From: Verrucomicrobia bacterium UBA3063
GTDB lineage: Bacteria > Verrucomicrobiota > Verrucomicrobiia > Methylacidiphilales > Verrucolacustridaceae
DNA: 23,353 bases
NCBI GenBank assembly: GCA_002366885.1
Contig: DFCD01000151.1
Coordinates: 10,973-34,325 of the forward strand
Direction: 5' to 3'
Part shown: one piece after another, positions 8,134 through 15,436 of the stretch
How positions within the stretch are numbered: the first letter of the stretch is position 1
Layout: each line of letters begins with the position of its first letter
The notes under the pieces: generated by a model
The model's database searches: none
What the model was told of the DNA's origin: nothing
Seen by the model: the letters and a program-made list of their open reading frames with translations, nothing else
Made by a program: the position numbers and the translations under genes

Positions 8134-8621
8134 AGATTTTTTTTAATCACTTCCCGGAGTTCCCCGGTTTTCCAGGGTGCCCGGAAGCGGGCGAGAACCT
8201 TTCCCCCCGGGTTGTAGAGAACGGTGTAGGGGATGGTTTCCAGGGGCTGGATTTCATCGAGAAGGCGGGGGCCGGGCCGGACCAGGGGATACCGTGCGCC
8301 CTGCCGTTCGGCAAAAACAACAAGTTCCGCGGCGGAAGATTCGTCCAGGCAGACCCCCAGGATCACCAGACCGCGCTGCGCATACAGCTTGGAGAACTCG
8401 GCGAGCTCGGGAATTTCCCTGATGCTGGCGGGACTCCATGCGGCCCAAAGGTGCAGCACCAGAACCCTGCCACGGTATTCGCGGGGATTGATCTCCCGGC
8501 CTGAGGCCAGGTCCCGGAAGGTGATGCCCTCCGGCAGGAGGAACGCCTCCGGGGGTTGCCGGCAGGAAACCAACAGAAACGCCAGGGCAAGGCTCAGGGG
8601 CAACCGGGCGGGGAAACTCAT
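8130..8621 (-). CDS. TlpA/thioredoxin-fold lipoprotein lacking the CxxC redox motif
   Basis: A 163-aa thioredoxin-fold protein with a lipoprotein signal: basic N-terminus, hydrophobic stretch LSLALAF and lipobox LVSC with C20 as the lipidation site. The mature part follows the TlpA/AhpC-TSA layout: LPEGITFRDLASGREI, then VLVLHLWAAWSPASIREIPEL, and the cis-proline strand TIPYTVLYNPGGKVLARF. Where active TlpA proteins read W-C-x-x-C, this one reads W-S-P-A-S, so S63 and S66 replace both cysteines and disulfide exchange is not expected. A further Cys (in GVCLDES) is not in a redox position. The start at 8621 is chosen for the signal peptide; the open frame continues upstream without resembling the family. 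Role unknown; it may be a binding or structural paralogue. Confidence 0.8.
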   Translation of the reverse strand: MSFPARLPLSLALAFLLVSCRQPPEAFLLPEGITFRDLASGREINPREYRGRVLVLHLWAAWSPASIREIPELAEFSKLYAQRGLVILGVCLDESSAAELVVFAERQGARYPLVRPGPRLLDEIQPLETIPYTVLYNPGGKVLARFRAPWKTGELREVIKKNL

Positions 8622-8715
8622 CGATCCTCTTGAATAAAGGAGGCTCGGGAATGGCTCAACGCCCAAAGCTGGGGCCACGCTTGCCCGCAGAGGAAAGATT
8701 CCCCATTTTGACACA

Positions 8716-9657
8716 GTGAACGTCGGAACCGTTTTTCAGCCCGGACAGGTTATTTTCCGCGAGGGGGAGTCCAGCCAGGAAGCCTACCGCATCCTCCGCG
8801 GTCGCGTGGAAATCAGCATCCTTGCCGACGGCAAGCCCGTGATCCTCGCCCAGCTGGGGGAGGGGGATATTTTCGGGGAAATGGCCATGGTGGACGAGCG
8901 GCCCCGCTCCGCCTCCGCCCAGGCCCTGGAGGTCACCGAGTGCGAGGTTCTCACCCCCGAGAACTTCAACGAGTCGGTGCTTTCCCGTCCCGAGGTCCTC
9001 ATCCCCTACATGGCCTCCTTTTTCGAGCGTTTGCGCACCGCCAACGACCGCCTGCGGCTGGAGATGCGGTTGCGCAGCCGGGCGGAGCAGGCGTTGGCCT
9101 CGGGATCCGCCCCGGCAGGGCCTCCCGTTGCCCGGGTGGTGGTGCCCGTGGCGGGACCGATTTCTCCCCCGCCTTCCCTCGAGCGGGTACGCACGGTGGC
9201 CCCGGTTCCCGCGGCAACCCCCGGCGCTCCGGCACCCGCGGCCAAGCCCGTTCCTCCCGCGCCGCCTGAGGGCGGGTATCAAAACTTTCTTCTCGAGGCC
9301 CTCACCGAGCATGCCAAGGCCCGCCTGCCCGAACCGGTCATCACCATCACGAAATTTCCCTTCCGGATCGGCAGGAAACATGAGGCGCAGGGCAAGGGTG
9401 CCACGGTCTTTGCTGCCAATGACCTGATGATCGCAGATGACAAGCCCTACCAGATTTCCCGGAACCACTGTTCGATCGAGCGCGAGGGAAACCACTTCTT
9501 TGTAAGGGATCGCGGCAGCACCTTGGGCACCCTGGTGGGGGAAACTGCGATCGGTTTGGCGGAAAATTCGCTGACCTGCGACCTTCAGGGAGGAGTCAAC
9601 GAGATCCTGCTTGGGTCCGACGACAGCCCCTTCCGGTTTCGCCTCACCCTCGCCTGA
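8716..9657 (+). CDS. Cyclic-nucleotide-binding domain plus FHA domain protein
   Basis: A 313-aa cytoplasmic signalling protein with two recognition domains. Residues 1-95 form a cNMP-binding barrel; the phosphate-binding cassette is GDIFGEMAMVDERPRSASA with E55 and R64 in the positions that bind cyclic nucleotide phosphate and sugar in CAP and PKA. A charged helix (FERLRTANDRLRLEMRLRSRAEQALA) follows, then a Pro/Ala-rich linker (about 135-190). The C-terminal FHA domain has FRIGRK (R217, R220), SRNHCSIE (S248, H251) and VRDRGSTLGT, the phosphothreonine-binding residues. There is no DNA-binding helix, so it is not a Crp-type regulator. The start is a GTG without an obvious ribosome-binding site, and the frame is open upstream but has no ATG. 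It is divergent from the lipoprotein gene. Confidence 0.88.
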   Translation: MNVGTVFQPGQVIFREGESSQEAYRILRGRVEISILADGKPVILAQLGEGDIFGEMAMVDERPRSASAQALEVTECEVLTPENFNESVLSRPEVLIPYMASFFERLRTANDRLRLEMRLRSRAEQALASGSAPAGPPVARVVVPVAGPISPPPSLERVRTVAPVPAATPGAPAPAAKPVPPAPPEGGYQNFLLEALTEHAKARLPEPVITITKFPFRIGRKHEAQGKGATVFAANDLMIADDKPYQISRNHCSIEREGNHFFVRDRGSTLGTLVGETAIGLAENSLTCDLQGGVNEILLGSDDSPFRFRLTLA

Positions 9658-9671
9658 ACGCTTCTTCGCTT

Positions 9672-9692
9672 GGGAAGGGACGGAACCTTCCC
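9672..9692 (+). terminator. Hairpin between the cNMP/FHA gene and glcD, possible weak terminator
   Basis: A perfect 7-bp stem, GGGAAGG (9672-9678) with CCTTCCC (9686-9692), encloses a 7-base loop in the 47-bp gap after the FHA gene. No T-run follows (the next bases are CCATCATCC), so it is not a classic intrinsic terminator. It could be an RNA-stabilising stem or chance. Confidence 0.3.
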
Positions 9693-9704
9693 CATCATCC
9701 CCGG

Positions 9705-11093
9705 ATGGCCCCTGCTGGTCGTCCCGAAGCCTCCCTGCGCGAAAGCTGTCCAGGACTTAAGGTTCTCGACCAACCTGAACAGCTCATTCCCTACTCCTTC
9801 GATGGAACCGCGGAACTGACCCAGCTCCCCGCCGCGGTGGTGTTTCCGCGCAGCACCGGTGAGGTGGCATCGGTCCTTCGCTGGTCCGGCAAGCACAAGG
9901 TTCCGGTCGTGGCTCGCGGCTCGGGCACCGGGTTAAGCGGGGGCAGTGTGCCCGTTCGTTCGGGAGTGGTGTTGTGTCTTTCGAAAATGGACAAAATCCT
10001 CGAAGTGGATGCCGCCAACCTGACCTTGCGGGCGGAAAGCGGTGCCATCACCTCCGCTGTGGCGGCGGCGGCAGAAAAGGCGGGGCTTTTTTATCCACCC
10101 GATCCCGGCTCGATGAGGATTTCCACCATCGGGGGCAACGTCGCGGAAAACTCGGGAGGTCTCCGGGGATTGAAATACGGGGTCACCCGCGACTACGTGA
10201 TGGGCCTGGAGGTGGTCCTGGCCGGCGGAGAGGTTATCCGCACCGGCAACCAGTGCGTGAAAGATGTGGCCGGCTACACCCTGCGGGATCTTTTCATCGG
10301 CTCCGAGGGGACCCTGGGGGTGATCACCGAGGTGCTCCTGAAATTATTGCCGCCCCCCTTGTCGCGAAAAACCATGCTGGCGGTTTATGACGACATGGAA
10401 CAGGCCGCCCGGACCGTTTCCGCGATCATCGCCGCCAAGATCATTCCCTGCACCCTGGAGTTTCTGGATCACGTCACCCTCAACTGCGTCGAGGATCACG
10501 CCGCCATCGGGCTGCCCCGGGATGCGGAGGCCATCCTGCTGATGGAGACCGACGGTCATCCCGCGGCGGTGGAGTCGGAGGCCGAGGCCATGGAGAGGAT
10601 TGCGAGGGCCCACGGGGCGCGCTCGCTGCAAAAGGCGGCCAATGCCGCCGAGGCGGCCTCCCTGGCGGCGGCCCGGCGGACGGCCTTTGCGGCGTTGGCG
10701 CGGGTGCGCCCCACCACCATCCTGGAGGACGCCACCGTTCCGCGGAGTCGTTTGGCCGAAATGATCGCCTTTATCCGGGAGGTGAGCCGCCGTCACCAAG
10801 TGAAGATCGGAACCTTCGGCCACATGGGCGATGGCAACCTCCATCCGACTTTCCTGACCGATGAAAAGAACGGGGAGGAGATGCGGCGGGTGGGGGCGGC
10901 CATGCGGGAGATTTTCGAAAAGGCCGTCGAGCTGGGCGGGACCATCACCGGGGAGCACGGGGTCGGGCTGGCAAAAAAGAAATTCCTGGAGGCGGCGGTG
11001 GGCCGGGCCAACGTGGAGTTGATGCGTCGGATCAAGGCGGCCCTGGATCCCGACGGGTTGCTGAATCCCGGAAAAATCTTCGACTTCTCCTGA
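9705..11093 (+). CDS. glcD: FAD-binding glycolate/D-lactate oxidase subunit GlcD
   Basis: Flavoprotein subunit (462 aa) that oxidises glycolate or another D-2-hydroxy acid to the 2-oxo acid. It belongs to the vanillyl-alcohol-oxidase flavoprotein family. The PP-loop for FAD is ARGSGTGLSGGSVPV (residues 70-84). The second FAD segment is YPPDPGSMRISTIGGNVAENSGG and the third is DVAGYTLRDLFIGSEGTLGVITE. The C-terminal active-site region has GTFGHMGDGNLHP (H373) and GGTITGEHGVGLAKKKFL. The stop overlaps the next start in TGATG, so GlcD and GlcF are translationally coupled. Glycolate is the default guess because of the GlcF partner; D-lactate is possible. There is no GlcE homologue, so this is a two-gene version of the enzyme. 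Confidence 0.93.
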   Translation: MAPAGRPEASLRESCPGLKVLDQPEQLIPYSFDGTAELTQLPAAVVFPRSTGEVASVLRWSGKHKVPVVARGSGTGLSGGSVPVRSGVVLCLSKMDKILEVDAANLTLRAESGAITSAVAAAAEKAGLFYPPDPGSMRISTIGGNVAENSGGLRGLKYGVTRDYVMGLEVVLAGGEVIRTGNQCVKDVAGYTLRDLFIGSEGTLGVITEVLLKLLPPPLSRKTMLAVYDDMEQAARTVSAIIAAKIIPCTLEFLDHVTLNCVEDHAAIGLPRDAEAILLMETDGHPAAVESEAEAMERIARAHGARSLQKAANAAEAASLAAARRTAFAALARVRPTTILEDATVPRSRLAEMIAFIREVSRRHQVKIGTFGHMGDGNLHPTFLTDEKNGEEMRRVGAAMREIFEKAVELGGTITGEHGVGLAKKKFLEAAVGRANVELMRRIKAALDPDGLLNPGKIFDFS

Positions 11094-12418
11094 TGAGTTC
11101 CGGGGAGACGCTGGAATCGCTCGATTACTCCATCCTCCAGCAATGCATGCACTGCGGGATGTGCCTGCCGACCTGCCCGACTTACGATGCCACCAAGCTT
11201 GAACAGCACAGCCCGCGGGGGCGGATCTCGTTGATGCGGGCGATTGCGGACGGCCAGCTTTCCCCCACCCGCGCCTTTGGCGAGGAGATGTCCTACTGCC
11301 TCGGGTGTCTGGCCTGCGAAACGGCCTGTCCCGCCGGCGTGGATTACGCCCACCTGTTCGAGACCGCGCGGGCGGATGCGGAGAGGTCGGGCGCACTGGC
11401 CAACCCCGCCCGCAGGCTGGTCCGCTTCCTCACCCTGCGTTTGCTTTTCACCCACCCTGGTTGGCTTCGCATGACGGGGCGGATTCTCCGGCTTTACCAG
11501 GCCAGCGGGGCCCAGGCCCTGATCCGTTTCCTCCGGCTTCCGCGGTTGTTGCCCCCCCGTCTGCGGCGGTGGGAGGCGATGACCCCGCCCATCCGGCCGG
11601 AATTTTCCCACCAACTCATCCGCCCCCTGGAAAGACCGGAGGGGAAACCGGGTCACCGCGTGGCTTTGCTGACCGGCTGCATCCAGGATCTCGCCTTTTC
11701 GGAAATCCACCGGGACACCACCGACGTGCTCCTTGCCAACGGTTGTGAGGTGGTGACGCTCCCGGTGCAACCCTGCTGCGGCTCCCTCCACGCGCACAAC
11801 GGGGATCCGGAGACCGCCGCGGTCCTGGCCCGGCGGTGGCTGGACCTGCTCGACCCCTTTGGCCTCGACGCGATCATCACCAATTCGGCTGGCTGCGGTT
11901 CCCATCTCAGGAAGTACCGGAGGCTTCTTGCCGGGGATCCGGTTTACGACCGGCGTGCGGAGGAGTGGGACCGGAAGATCCGGGACATTCATGAATGGCT
12001 GGTGGAAATCGGTTTCGTGCCTCCCCGCGGGGAAATCCGGGAAGTAGCCACCTATCATGATGCCTGTCACCTTTGTCACGGGCAGGGGATCACCCGGCAA
12101 CCCCGGCAGGTGCTGGCCTCCATTCCCGGCTTGCGGGTGGTGGATTTGCCGGAATCCGAATGGTGTTGCGGCAGCGCGGGGGTTTACAACCTGACTCAGC
12201 CCGAAATGGCGGACAGGCTGCGGAACCGGAAGGTGGATCACATCCTTTCCACCTCCGCCCGCATTGTGGCGACCGCCAATCCCGGGTGCCACCTGCAGAT
12301 CGAAGGGGGATTGGCGTCCCGGCCATGTCCTCCCCGGGTGACCCATCCGGTCAGTCTGCTGGCGGCCGCTTACCGGCGGGGCGGTTGGCGACGCCCCGGA
12401 TCCTCCATCGCCTCTTGA
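11093..12418 (+). CDS. glcF: Glycolate oxidase iron-sulfur subunit GlcF
   Basis: Electron-transfer partner of GlcD (441 aa). Two ferredoxin-type [4Fe-4S] motifs lie near the N-terminus: C18-x2-C21-x2-C24-x3-C28 followed by P in CMHCGMCLPTCP, and C69-x2-C72-x2-C75-x3-C79 in CLGCLACETACP. Two cysteine-rich CCG domains follow: VQPCCGSLHAHNG with NSAGCGSHLRKY, and YHDACHLCHGQG with WCCGSAGVYNLTQPEMA and ANPGCHLQI. This is the order found in GlcF and related heterodisulfide-reductase-like subunits. The start overlaps the glcD stop by one base. It is expected at the inner face of the membrane, passing electrons to quinone. The next gene begins about 30 bp downstream but is unrelated in function. 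Confidence 0.94.
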   Translation: MSSGETLESLDYSILQQCMHCGMCLPTCPTYDATKLEQHSPRGRISLMRAIADGQLSPTRAFGEEMSYCLGCLACETACPAGVDYAHLFETARADAERSGALANPARRLVRFLTLRLLFTHPGWLRMTGRILRLYQASGAQALIRFLRLPRLLPPRLRRWEAMTPPIRPEFSHQLIRPLERPEGKPGHRVALLTGCIQDLAFSEIHRDTTDVLLANGCEVVTLPVQPCCGSLHAHNGDPETAAVLARRWLDLLDPFGLDAIITNSAGCGSHLRKYRRLLAGDPVYDRRAEEWDRKIRDIHEWLVEIGFVPPRGEIREVATYHDACHLCHGQGITRQPRQVLASIPGLRVVDLPESEWCCGSAGVYNLTQPEMADRLRNRKVDHILSTSARIVATANPGCHLQIEGGLASRPCPPRVTHPVSLLAAAYRRGGWRRPGSSIAS

Positions 12419-12447
12419 GTCGGGGTCTCCCTGTCTTAATCTGCATC

Positions 12448-13461
12448 ATGGCACGGATTTCGCGGAAAGGCTGGGTGTTGCTGCTGTTTTTATCGTTGCC
12501 CCTCCCTTTGGTGTATTGGTTTTCTTCGGGATCCCGGGATTCGGCAAACTGTCCCGATCCTGGTGCGTTTCCGGCTCCATCCGCAGACGGATTGGTTTCC
12601 TCCCCGGGAAGGTTATCTCCCGGGGACGCTTCGGAGCAAAAAGAAGTGGAGGCGATGGAGCAGGTTCAGGCGCCGGTGGTCAGGGATTTTGCAGCCGAGC
12701 TTAGCCGTGCCCTGGCTTTACCCGACGGGCCGGGAAAAAAATCGGCCTTGGACCGTGTGTTCCTGGAATGGGGACGGCAGGATGGACGGACTGCGCTCGC
12801 CTTCGCGGTCAAGGAGTACGAACAGTCGGGCAACCTTTCCGTTCTCCGGTCTGCCCTTCAAGGGATGGCGGAAAAAAGCCCCGGCGAGGCTCTGGAAACC
12901 CTCAAAGCCATGAACCTGAGCGACCGGATCAAAATCGATTTTGGAGCGGATCTCTTGGAGAAATGGACGGACGCGGATCCCGCCACCGCCGCCGGATGGG
13001 CCAAGGAAAACCGTTATCCGCAATGGTGGGGTGGTCCGGTTGCCAAGGTGGCGGACGAGTGGTCACGGACCGATCCCCGGGCGGCCGTGGAGTGGTCGGC
13101 CCAGCTTTCCCCCGGGCTCGACCAGATCAGCGCCCTGGTGGCCTCCACGTCCCGCTGGTCCAAGACGGATTTGAAGGAGGTTGCGGATTTTGTCGGCCGG
13201 CAGGCCCCGGGCTTTCCCAGGGACATCATGGCGGGAACATTGGCGAGGGAATTCGGGCAGGAGGATCCCTCCTCGGGATTGAAGTGGGCCTCGCTGGTGC
13301 AGGATGCCACGGGGAGGGAGCGGGCCGCGGCGGGGGCGGTGGCCGATGTTTACGGAAAGGATCCCGCCCAGGCGGCGACGCTTCTGCAAAAATCAGGATT
13401 GCCGGTTGCCGAACAGCAGGGCGTGATGCGCCGCCTGCAGGGGGGTCCTTGGTGGCGTTGA
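12448..13461 (+). CDS. Membrane-anchored or secreted helical-repeat protein, function unknown
   Basis: A 337-aa protein with a basic-hydrophobic N-terminus (MARISRKGWVLLLFLSLPLPLVYWF) that is either a signal peptide or a single membrane anchor, then a Ser/Pro/Gly-rich spacer to about residue 65. The rest is a run of degenerate all-helical units of about 33-40 residues with recurring W and DP.AA.W signatures: WTDADPATAAGWA, WSRTDPRAAVEWSAQL, WSKTDLKEVADFV, GQEDPSSGLKWASL, YGKDPAQAATLL. Proteins of this style occur in many copies in some Verrucomicrobiota genomes. The repeats suggest a superhelical protein-binding surface of the TPR/HEAT kind; I see no enzyme motif. The frame is open far upstream into glcF, but only the ATG at 12448 gives a credible N-terminus. 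It ends 21 bp from the facing regulator gene. Confidence 0.75.
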   Translation: MARISRKGWVLLLFLSLPLPLVYWFSSGSRDSANCPDPGAFPAPSADGLVSSPGRLSPGDASEQKEVEAMEQVQAPVVRDFAAELSRALALPDGPGKKSALDRVFLEWGRQDGRTALAFAVKEYEQSGNLSVLRSALQGMAEKSPGEALETLKAMNLSDRIKIDFGADLLEKWTDADPATAAGWAKENRYPQWWGGPVAKVADEWSRTDPRAAVEWSAQLSPGLDQISALVASTSRWSKTDLKEVADFVGRQAPGFPRDIMAGTLAREFGQEDPSSGLKWASLVQDATGRERAAAGAVADVYGKDPAQAATLLQKSGLPVAEQQGVMRRLQGGPWWR

Positions 13462-13482
13462 TGCCGGAGCCGGGGCGCTGAT

Positions 13483-14727
13483 TTATCCTTTCTCCCTGCT
13501 GCGGGCCGGGGAATTGGCGACCGCCCGCGAGAGGGAAGCCGGGTCGTGGGAAAGGATGTTTTCGGGCAGGTGTTCAGGGAAAAGGAAGGGATCAGAGCCG
13601 TGGCAGGCGAGGGTGTGGCCCCGGATGAAGTGCATGCGGAACCTCACCTCGGTGAAATCGGATCGCCCCTTGTCCCGCTGCTGCTGGATCATCTCCATGC
13701 ACATTTCGACCATCGCGTCGAAATCCGGCAGCATTCCGGTGATTTGGCGATGGGGATCGCCCTCGACTGGCGCGGAACCGATGGAAACGATCCCCAGTTC
13801 CTCGGGGACGCGCACTCCCTCGGCGAGGGCGGCACGGGTGAGGGCCATGGCCCGGCCCAGGGATCCGGCCACCACCGCAACGGGGCCGGTAGATTTGCCC
13901 TTCTGGAGAATTTCCCGCAGGTGACCGGTCACGGAAGAAGGGTGGCTGTTGTTCACGGCCTGGGAGGCGCAGATCAGGGATTCCTCCGCCCCCAGGCCGT
14001 TTTCCCGCATGGCCTGCAGGTAGCCCTTGCGATGCAATTCGCTTTGGCGGGGATCCGGTTCCACGCTGTCCTCGGAAAAAATCACGCAGCGGTGTCCGTA
14101 CCGGATGACCCGCGTGGTCAGCTCATGGTAGGCCTCCTCGATGTCGGCGCAGACCTTGGGACGCCCCGCGGCAAACGGGGGCAAAAGAAACGCCACCGGA
14201 AGGGCTCCTTCCACCTCGCCAAACCGGACGGCCATCTGCCAGGAGGTCAGCGAGAGGATGCCAAGGACATCATCCCCAAAGAGCCGGCCCCGTCGGTTGA
14301 TGTCGGCCGCCGCGAGGTGAACCGGAAGGACCTTGGTCTCGGGGATGAGGTTTCGTTTTTTCGCGGTCTGGAGGATCACGTGCTGGTACCAAAGGGTGAG
14401 GGGATCGTCGGTGTCCTCCGGGGAAATGAGCACGCCGAGTTTTCCGGCCGCGGCGGCGGCCTGGGGGTGGCGGGATTTGAGAAACGTTCCCCGGTATCCG
14501 AGCGCCCGGACGTACCCCTCCCGTTTGAGGCGGTCGTAGGCCGTTTGGATGGTTTTGGTCCCGAAATCCAGTTCCCTGGCGAGTTGGATGACCCCGGGAA
14601 GGCGCTCATTGATCTGCCACCTGCCCAACTCGATCTCCCGGACCAGAATGTCGTAAAGCTGCTCGGAAAAATTGAGCATATGATGCGGCAGGAGCTTTTT
14701 TCCAAACAGCGTCCGGATCTTGGTCAT
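13483..14727 (-). CDS. GntR-type winged-helix regulator with LacI-type ligand-binding domain
   Basis: Transcription regulator of 414 aa joining a GntR winged helix to a periplasmic-binding-protein-like sensor, the arrangement seen in AraR. The DNA-binding part (about residues 17-85) is SEQLYDILVREIELGRWQI, then LARELDFGTKTIQTAYDRLK and a wing YVRALGYRGTFLKSR. The sensor (about 100-380) has GYLQAMRENGLG and VRVPEELGIVSIG, typical of sugar-responsive LacI-type folds. The start at 14727 (MTKIRTLFGKK) is preferred; the ATG at 14679 (MLNFSEQLY) is an alternative, and the frame open upstream overlaps pgmB. It is the last gene of the esterase-GH65-pgmB run, 67 bp after pgmB, so it may give ligand-dependent feedback on that operon. 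The effector is unknown. Confidence 0.85.
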   Translation of the reverse strand: MTKIRTLFGKKLLPHHMLNFSEQLYDILVREIELGRWQINERLPGVIQLARELDFGTKTIQTAYDRLKREGYVRALGYRGTFLKSRHPQAAAAAGKLGVLISPEDTDDPLTLWYQHVILQTAKKRNLIPETKVLPVHLAAADINRRGRLFGDDVLGILSLTSWQMAVRFGEVEGALPVAFLLPPFAAGRPKVCADIEEAYHELTTRVIRYGHRCVIFSEDSVEPDPRQSELHRKGYLQAMRENGLGAEESLICASQAVNNSHPSSVTGHLREILQKGKSTGPVAVVAGSLGRAMALTRAALAEGVRVPEELGIVSIGSAPVEGDPHRQITGMLPDFDAMVEMCMEMIQQQRDKGRSDFTEVRFRMHFIRGHTLACHGSDPFLFPEHLPENILSHDPASLSRAVANSPARSREKG

Positions 14728-14794
14728 CCCAAGGCAAGGATATCCGCAAGCCGGACGGCGGACACCCCAAAACCCAGAAGAAGCAGGGAGGGGC

Positions 14795-15436
14795 TTAGGC
14801 CAACACCAGGTTGGGGTCGGCCTCGGAGAGATTGCGGGCACCGTAGGTGGCCCGGGGAAGGGTACTGGCGGATCCCACCGCAAGGACCTTCATCCCGGCT
14901 GCCAGACCCGCCTCCACACCAGCCTCGGCATCCTCGACGACGAGGCAGTGCTCGGGAGGGGTTGTCATCATCCCGGCGGCGAGAAGGAAGACCTCGGGAT
15001 CCGGTTTGGATTTGCGGATCCTGGTCCCGTCGGCGACGGCTTCGAAGGCCTGGGCAAGGCCGATGGCCTCAAGGATCGGCACGGCGTTCTTGCTGGAGGA
15101 ACCGATGGCGGCCCGGATTCCCCGCGATCGCAGGGTGGCCAAAAACTCCCGCACGCCGGGAAGAATGTCGGCCGGGGAAAGTTTTTTGAGCAGTTCGCGG
15201 TAGTGGGTGTTTTTCCGTTCCGCCATGGCCAACTTGGTCTCTTCCGGGAAGGTTTTCGGGCTGCGTTTCAAAATCAGTTCCAGGGATTCCATCCGGCTGA
15301 CTCCCTTGAGCCGCTCGTTGTCCTCCCGGGAAAAGGGGATTCCCTCCGCCCGGGCGAGCATCTGCCAGGCTTGATAGTGAAATTTGTCCGTGGAGACAAG
15401 GACACCGTCCAGGTCGAAAATCACCGCCCGGATCAT
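14795..15436 (-). CDS. pgmB: Beta-phosphoglucomutase (HAD superfamily)
   Basis: Interconverts beta-D-glucose 1-phosphate and glucose 6-phosphate, feeding phosphorolysis products into glycolysis. It is 213 aa, close to the L. lactis enzyme. It has the nucleophile/acid pair D8 and D10 in VIFDLDGVLVSTD, H20 and W24 in KFHYQAWQ, and the cap residues RLKGVSRMESLELIL. The later HAD motifs are IGSSSKNA, RKSKPDPEVF (Lys) and VVEDAEAGVEA. The GVSR and H...W signatures distinguish beta-PGM from general phosphatases. The ATG at 15436 overlaps the GH65 stop in ATGA (15433-15436), so the two are coupled. This pairing supports the neighbour being an inverting phosphorylase that releases beta-glucose 1-phosphate. 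Confidence 0.94.
   Translation of the reverse strand: MIRAVIFDLDGVLVSTDKFHYQAWQMLARAEGIPFSREDNERLKGVSRMESLELILKRSPKTFPEETKLAMAERKNTHYRELLKKLSPADILPGVREFLATLRSRGIRAAIGSSSKNAVPILEAIGLAQAFEAVADGTRIRKSKPDPEVFLLAAGMMTTPPEHCLVVEDAEAGVEAGLAAGMKVLAVGSASTLPRATYGARNLSEADPNLVLA

Noticed and set aside
10793..12346. A 517-codon minus-strand frame opposite glcD/glcF
   Set aside because: Antisense shadow of two subunits with intact FAD and Fe-S motifs.
14728..14794. Short inverted repeats (TCCGC/GCGGA on the minus strand) between pgmB and the GntR/LacI gene
   Set aside because: Five-base arms with a 10-base loop in GC-rich DNA are expected by chance; no T-run follows.
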